From: Ficedula albicollis
Lineage: Eukaryota > Chordata > Aves > Passeriformes > Muscicapidae
Assembly: GCF_000247815.1 (NCBI RefSeq)
Contig: NC_021674.1
Coordinates: 84,264,147-84,328,146, forward strand
DNA length: 64,000 bases
Reading direction: 5' to 3'
A program made the translations under genes and the position numbers. The notes below the pieces were generated by a model. The model made no database searches. It worked only from the letters and a program-made list of their open reading frames with translations, and had not been told where the DNA came from. Shown here one piece after another: positions 56,297-64,000 of this stretch (positions within the stretch are counted from its first letter, which is position 1; every line of letters begins with the position of its first letter).

Positions 56297-57984
56297 GATT
56301 CCCTGATGCAGTGGGTGTGTAGAGAGTTAAATACCACTTGAATATCTCCACATTATTCCCGTAAGGAGTGCATTTGTAACAACAATCAGACTGTGGCACG
56401 CAACCACAATCTACGGTCAGCAAGGAGCTTTCTCTGTTCTACAGAACCACCCCTCTTGAAAATTAAGTATATTTATGCATTTAAAAACTAAAGTTTCCAA
56501 GAGGTTTCAAACCAAGTAAGGAGTGAGGAAATTATTTTATACTGTAAGCAAACTGTCAATTAAAAAGGGCAAGAATTCAATTTTAAGTCAGGCTATGTAA
56601 TTGGACATCAAGCTTACTTATATTTTGAATTTCTATCAGAAAGAAAACAAATGGTCATGTTTAATTTGTTGAAATAATGGCCAGCAAAGTAAAGCAACCT
56701 TCACATAAGTGAAAGAGATGTGTGTTAAAACTGTATGAAATTAATTATTTCCACCCACAAAAACTCCCCAGACAAACCGCTTAATAAGAGAGCTATTACA
56801 AGCTATGAAACTTGACAGAGATTAATATACAGCTCAGCATCCAAATCACTGTGATATTCCAGTACACTAAAAATTGTAGCTATTGCATCAGCATATAGTA
56901 TTAAGATGCATTATGTTATTGGACCAATTTTTTACACAATCTAACAAAAGGTACAGACCTTATGTATATTGTTACAGTTAAAGAGGATTTCTGAGGCTCA
57001 GGCCTCAATATTCAGTTAAGTTATACTGCCAGCAAAAAGCTGAACATATTTCCCTTAATGCTATCCTTAATCTTATATATCTTCAGATACAAGGCTTGGA
57101 CAATTTAGTGTAATATATTGAAATTACACTATCTGGCTAAACAAACTGTCCAAGAATTGCTAATAGAAATGTGGTCAGAAAGTCTAAAGCAGATTTGTAC
57201 AAAAGAGAGGAAAAAAAAAAAGAATCTACAAGAGAAGTGGTATAAGCCCTAAAGAGCAGTACATTCTTTGAGGACCTCCAATATTACACTATTTTGACGT
57301 ATATGAATGCTTTTCTTGGAATGTACAGAAAAATGTTTCTCTTAAACCAAGACAGATAATGCATTAAACAGGAGCTTATGGGTCTCAAGTTTAGGAGGAT
57401 TTCCTATCAGGTTCTGGAAAAACAAAAATCATTAAATACAGACACTAACCAGTTTGCAAATCAGGACATAAAATGTCTCAGATTATATAAAAGTATACTC
57501 CAACTTCTCCGTAACAGAAGTCAAAGCTAAGGCCTCACAATTCCAGTTATTAGAAACAGCATATTCTCTTTACTAGGCCACCACTTGAAGCCAACTACTC
57601 AGTGTTTTAAAGAAGGAATCTTATAAAAAGGTGGTTGCAGTGCAGTTCTTTGCAATATGTATCCAAGTACAGACAGATTGCTTAAAAGTGTTAAGAGCTA
57701 TAACAGAAACTGTTGAAGAAAATGCAACATATAAACAAAATGCATCAAACTACACTGACTGAAGTTTCTTCAGGGTCCTCATACCTAGTAAAGTTCACTA
57801 CACAAAGTAAACATCATGAAGTACAAATTAACAAACCACATGATTAATAAAATCTGTTCACTTTATATTAAACATCTCTACTCTGATTATAGAACGTTTT
57901 AGGCCCTCTGTAGGACAGAGGAACTCTTCCCTTTGTATCGCGGGCAAGGTTCTCATCTCCAGCGCTCCTGTGCCGAATGCCCCG

Positions 57985-61979
<3,995 letters not shown>

Positions 61980-64000
61980 CTGTGAACAAATATTACATGT
62001 TGAACAAAACATGAATGTGCTGATCCTTTATAAGTTATGGTTTCATTACCTCAACATTTTTCACCAATGCTGATAACAGACAAATGAGAATTCTAGTTAC
62101 AACATAAACACAGATTTGAAGTACTTCAACTAATTTTCTACTTCTATTTTCATCGGGATTTAACCTCAAAATTAATCACTTTAATAATTTGCATTTTCTG
62201 TTACAAAGCCTCAGTGGTATACATGCTAAGCACAGATTGCTCTGACAAATCAGCTAATTAATTAATGTAGCACATTTCTTTTTTTACATTTCTGCTAGGA
62301 AAAATCTTCCAGAGCTCTGTCAATACCAATAATAATATACAACCAGTGCTTAGCTTCTTTAATGAACATACAAATTTAATTAAAGGACACTTGTAAAATT
62401 ACATTAAAGGATACTGTAAAACTACATTAAATCAATGAAAAGAGGGAAAGAAAAAACTACAACATTTGAAGGACACATCCACTGACACCAGAAAGATTTC
62501 TAGCTTAAGCACCTAAGAATTCAGAATTCCTTCTTACTACCTTCTCAGATCACTACCATATATATATACACACACATATATATATGTATGTATGTATATG
62601 CATATATACAAATATATAAAAATATGCAAAATGTCCATGGTATAATTATTTGCAATACGAAGAATTATACTGGCATTAAGAGTCTCTAAAGGTCACTATC
62701 AATTTCTTCTGAACTGCAAGGTTCTCTTCTTCAGAAATATGAAGCCATATTTCAATGAAGGTAAAAAATACAATGAAAAACATTGAAAAGAATGCAGCAA
62801 ATGTCTGAATAAAATCGATAAGAAAATGAATATTCTCATCTTTTTGTGCAAAAATCCAAAGATATCTGCTCTTTGATACTTCCCATCAGCAATACTGTAT
62901 ATTAATATTTTACCCACTTAGCTCCAGAGAAAATGTGTGAGCTCAAATTCAAAGCAATTTACCACTTTGCAGAAGCGCTTCAAAGGCCTTTTCCTGCCAT
63001 TTCAGTCATAAGCTTTCTTAAGTGCCTAAAACCACTTTTCAGACACAACGACCCATTCTTTGATAATATCTACTCCAGGGCTCCAAATTTTGCCTGCCAC
63101 ATATCCATACTAAAGCTTCCTGAAAACCTCAAACTCAGGTAATGCTCAAGCAATGCATAACTCAAGTAAATGAATCAAGGGGAAGGAGGTGCCTTTGTAC
63201 ATGTACTGAGATTACCTAGGGCACCTGCATTCTCTGGGATGTTCATTCTCCATGTCCCAGGACAATGCCTTAATCTCAGGCTCATGAGACTTTGGGGAGA
63301 GCACCTTCTCCCCATCTTCCCTTTCCTTTGCCTCTTCCATGAACAAATATCAAATATAACGGAACCAAAAGACAAAAGGAATGATCTGACTAAATTATTC
63401 TATGTATTTACTGCAATTCTACAAATTTCTTAGATTCCTTTTGTAACAGACGATCACCAGACTTTTGAGGTGGGATTCTGGGAGAAAAGTAACAGTCTAC
63501 TTTGTAAATATCACTCCAGAAACCAGCTACAGATTTTTTGGGACTGGCTGTCTTAAACTCCCACACTTTCTTGACGAATGCAAAATAAAGTCACTTACTC
63601 AGATTAGTGTGTTGCTTTGTCAACAAACACCTGCCTGTGAAATCAGTAGAAAGAGGATCCAAATAGAAAACAGGGTCTATGCAAAATTTGTCACCCCATG
63701 AGCCAAAATTGTAATATCAACACTCACAGATTTTTTTAAAAGAGGATGTAACATGCTGTATGTAAGCAGTGATGTAAACAACAGAATTATTAGCACCCTT
63801 TAAAAGTCTATGTCTACATCTATGTCTATACAGCTATATATTATTAAAGTAGCACAGCAATGAACATTTAACAAAAATGCCAGCACCCTTATCAGTAGAT
63901 CAAGAACTCTTTCTATCAGATGTCAGTTAGATGTAAGAAAAGGTTTTAAAAGAGAGCTGTTTAGCACAAGTAGCTGGATCTACTGAAAGTGTTTTAATTT
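61980..64000 (-). other. MYO6 intron reaching the window edge
   Basis: The preceding MYO6 exons (ending ...KSVTDY in mammals) were not found here and must lie to the right. A TA/TATG microsatellite occupies about 62560-62625 and a CTATGT-like repeat about 63810-63845. Nothing else is recognised. Confidence 0.65.

Larger units (their letters stand above)
50287..57984. other. Convergent 3' region between IMPG1 and MYO6
   Basis: No coding exon is seen. Part of it should be the 3' UTR of MYO6, transcribed leftward; the leftmost minus-strand AATAAA signals are at about 51126-51121 and 50820-50815, but which is used is unknown. It holds a CR1 fragment (51815-52075) and three short tandem duplications (54250, 54946, 56259). 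Confidence 0.6.

Overview
This is a vertebrate, almost certainly avian, genomic window. The interspersed repeats are CR1-type LINE fragments ending in the bird-typical CR1 3' sequence. Introns are compact, the background is AT-rich with one locally very GC-rich exon, and the proteins read as bird-like orthologues of two genes that are neighbours in other vertebrates. There are no prokaryotic features. Nearly all of the long open frames are either parts of spliced exons or products of low-complexity DNA.

The plus strand from about 7.5 to 50.3 kb is IMPG1 (interphotoreceptor matrix proteoglycan 1). I could place fifteen exons, called exons 2-16 here because the signal-peptide exon 1 was not found. 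Their splice phases chain perfectly from 7474 to a TGA at 49789-49791, giving about 1036 visible residues: N-terminal region with a furin-like RTKR site, SEA domain 1, a long Ser/Thr/Pro/Glu-rich mucin-like middle, SEA domain 2 with a GSVIV motif, two six-cysteine EGF-like domains, a hydrophobic transmembrane segment and a roughly 110-residue cytoplasmic tail. The last two parts are not in the secreted mammalian IMPG1 as I know it, and make this protein look like its membrane-anchored paralogue IMPG2.

The minus strand from about 62 to 58 kb carries the last three coding exons of MYO6 (unconventional myosin VI), including a 27-nt cassette matching the 'small insert'. IMPG1 and MYO6 converge tail to tail. 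The stretch between them (50.3-58.0 kb) holds their 3' ends, one CR1 fragment and short tandem duplications.

The oddest property of the window is structural. At least fifteen separate loci are direct tandem duplications with units of about 18-833 bp, nearly all almost identical between copies. The largest duplicates the whole of IMPG1 exon 2 with splice sites and reading phase intact. There are also a 723-nt uninterrupted poly-C tract, two shorter poly-C tracts on the same strand, and an 0.83-kb pentanucleotide block that switches from GGAAT to AGAAT units. Some of these may be assembly artefacts, and the tests are stated. I found no evidence of a wholly new biological system. The best candidates for new biology are the exon-2 duplication and the transmembrane form of IMPG1.
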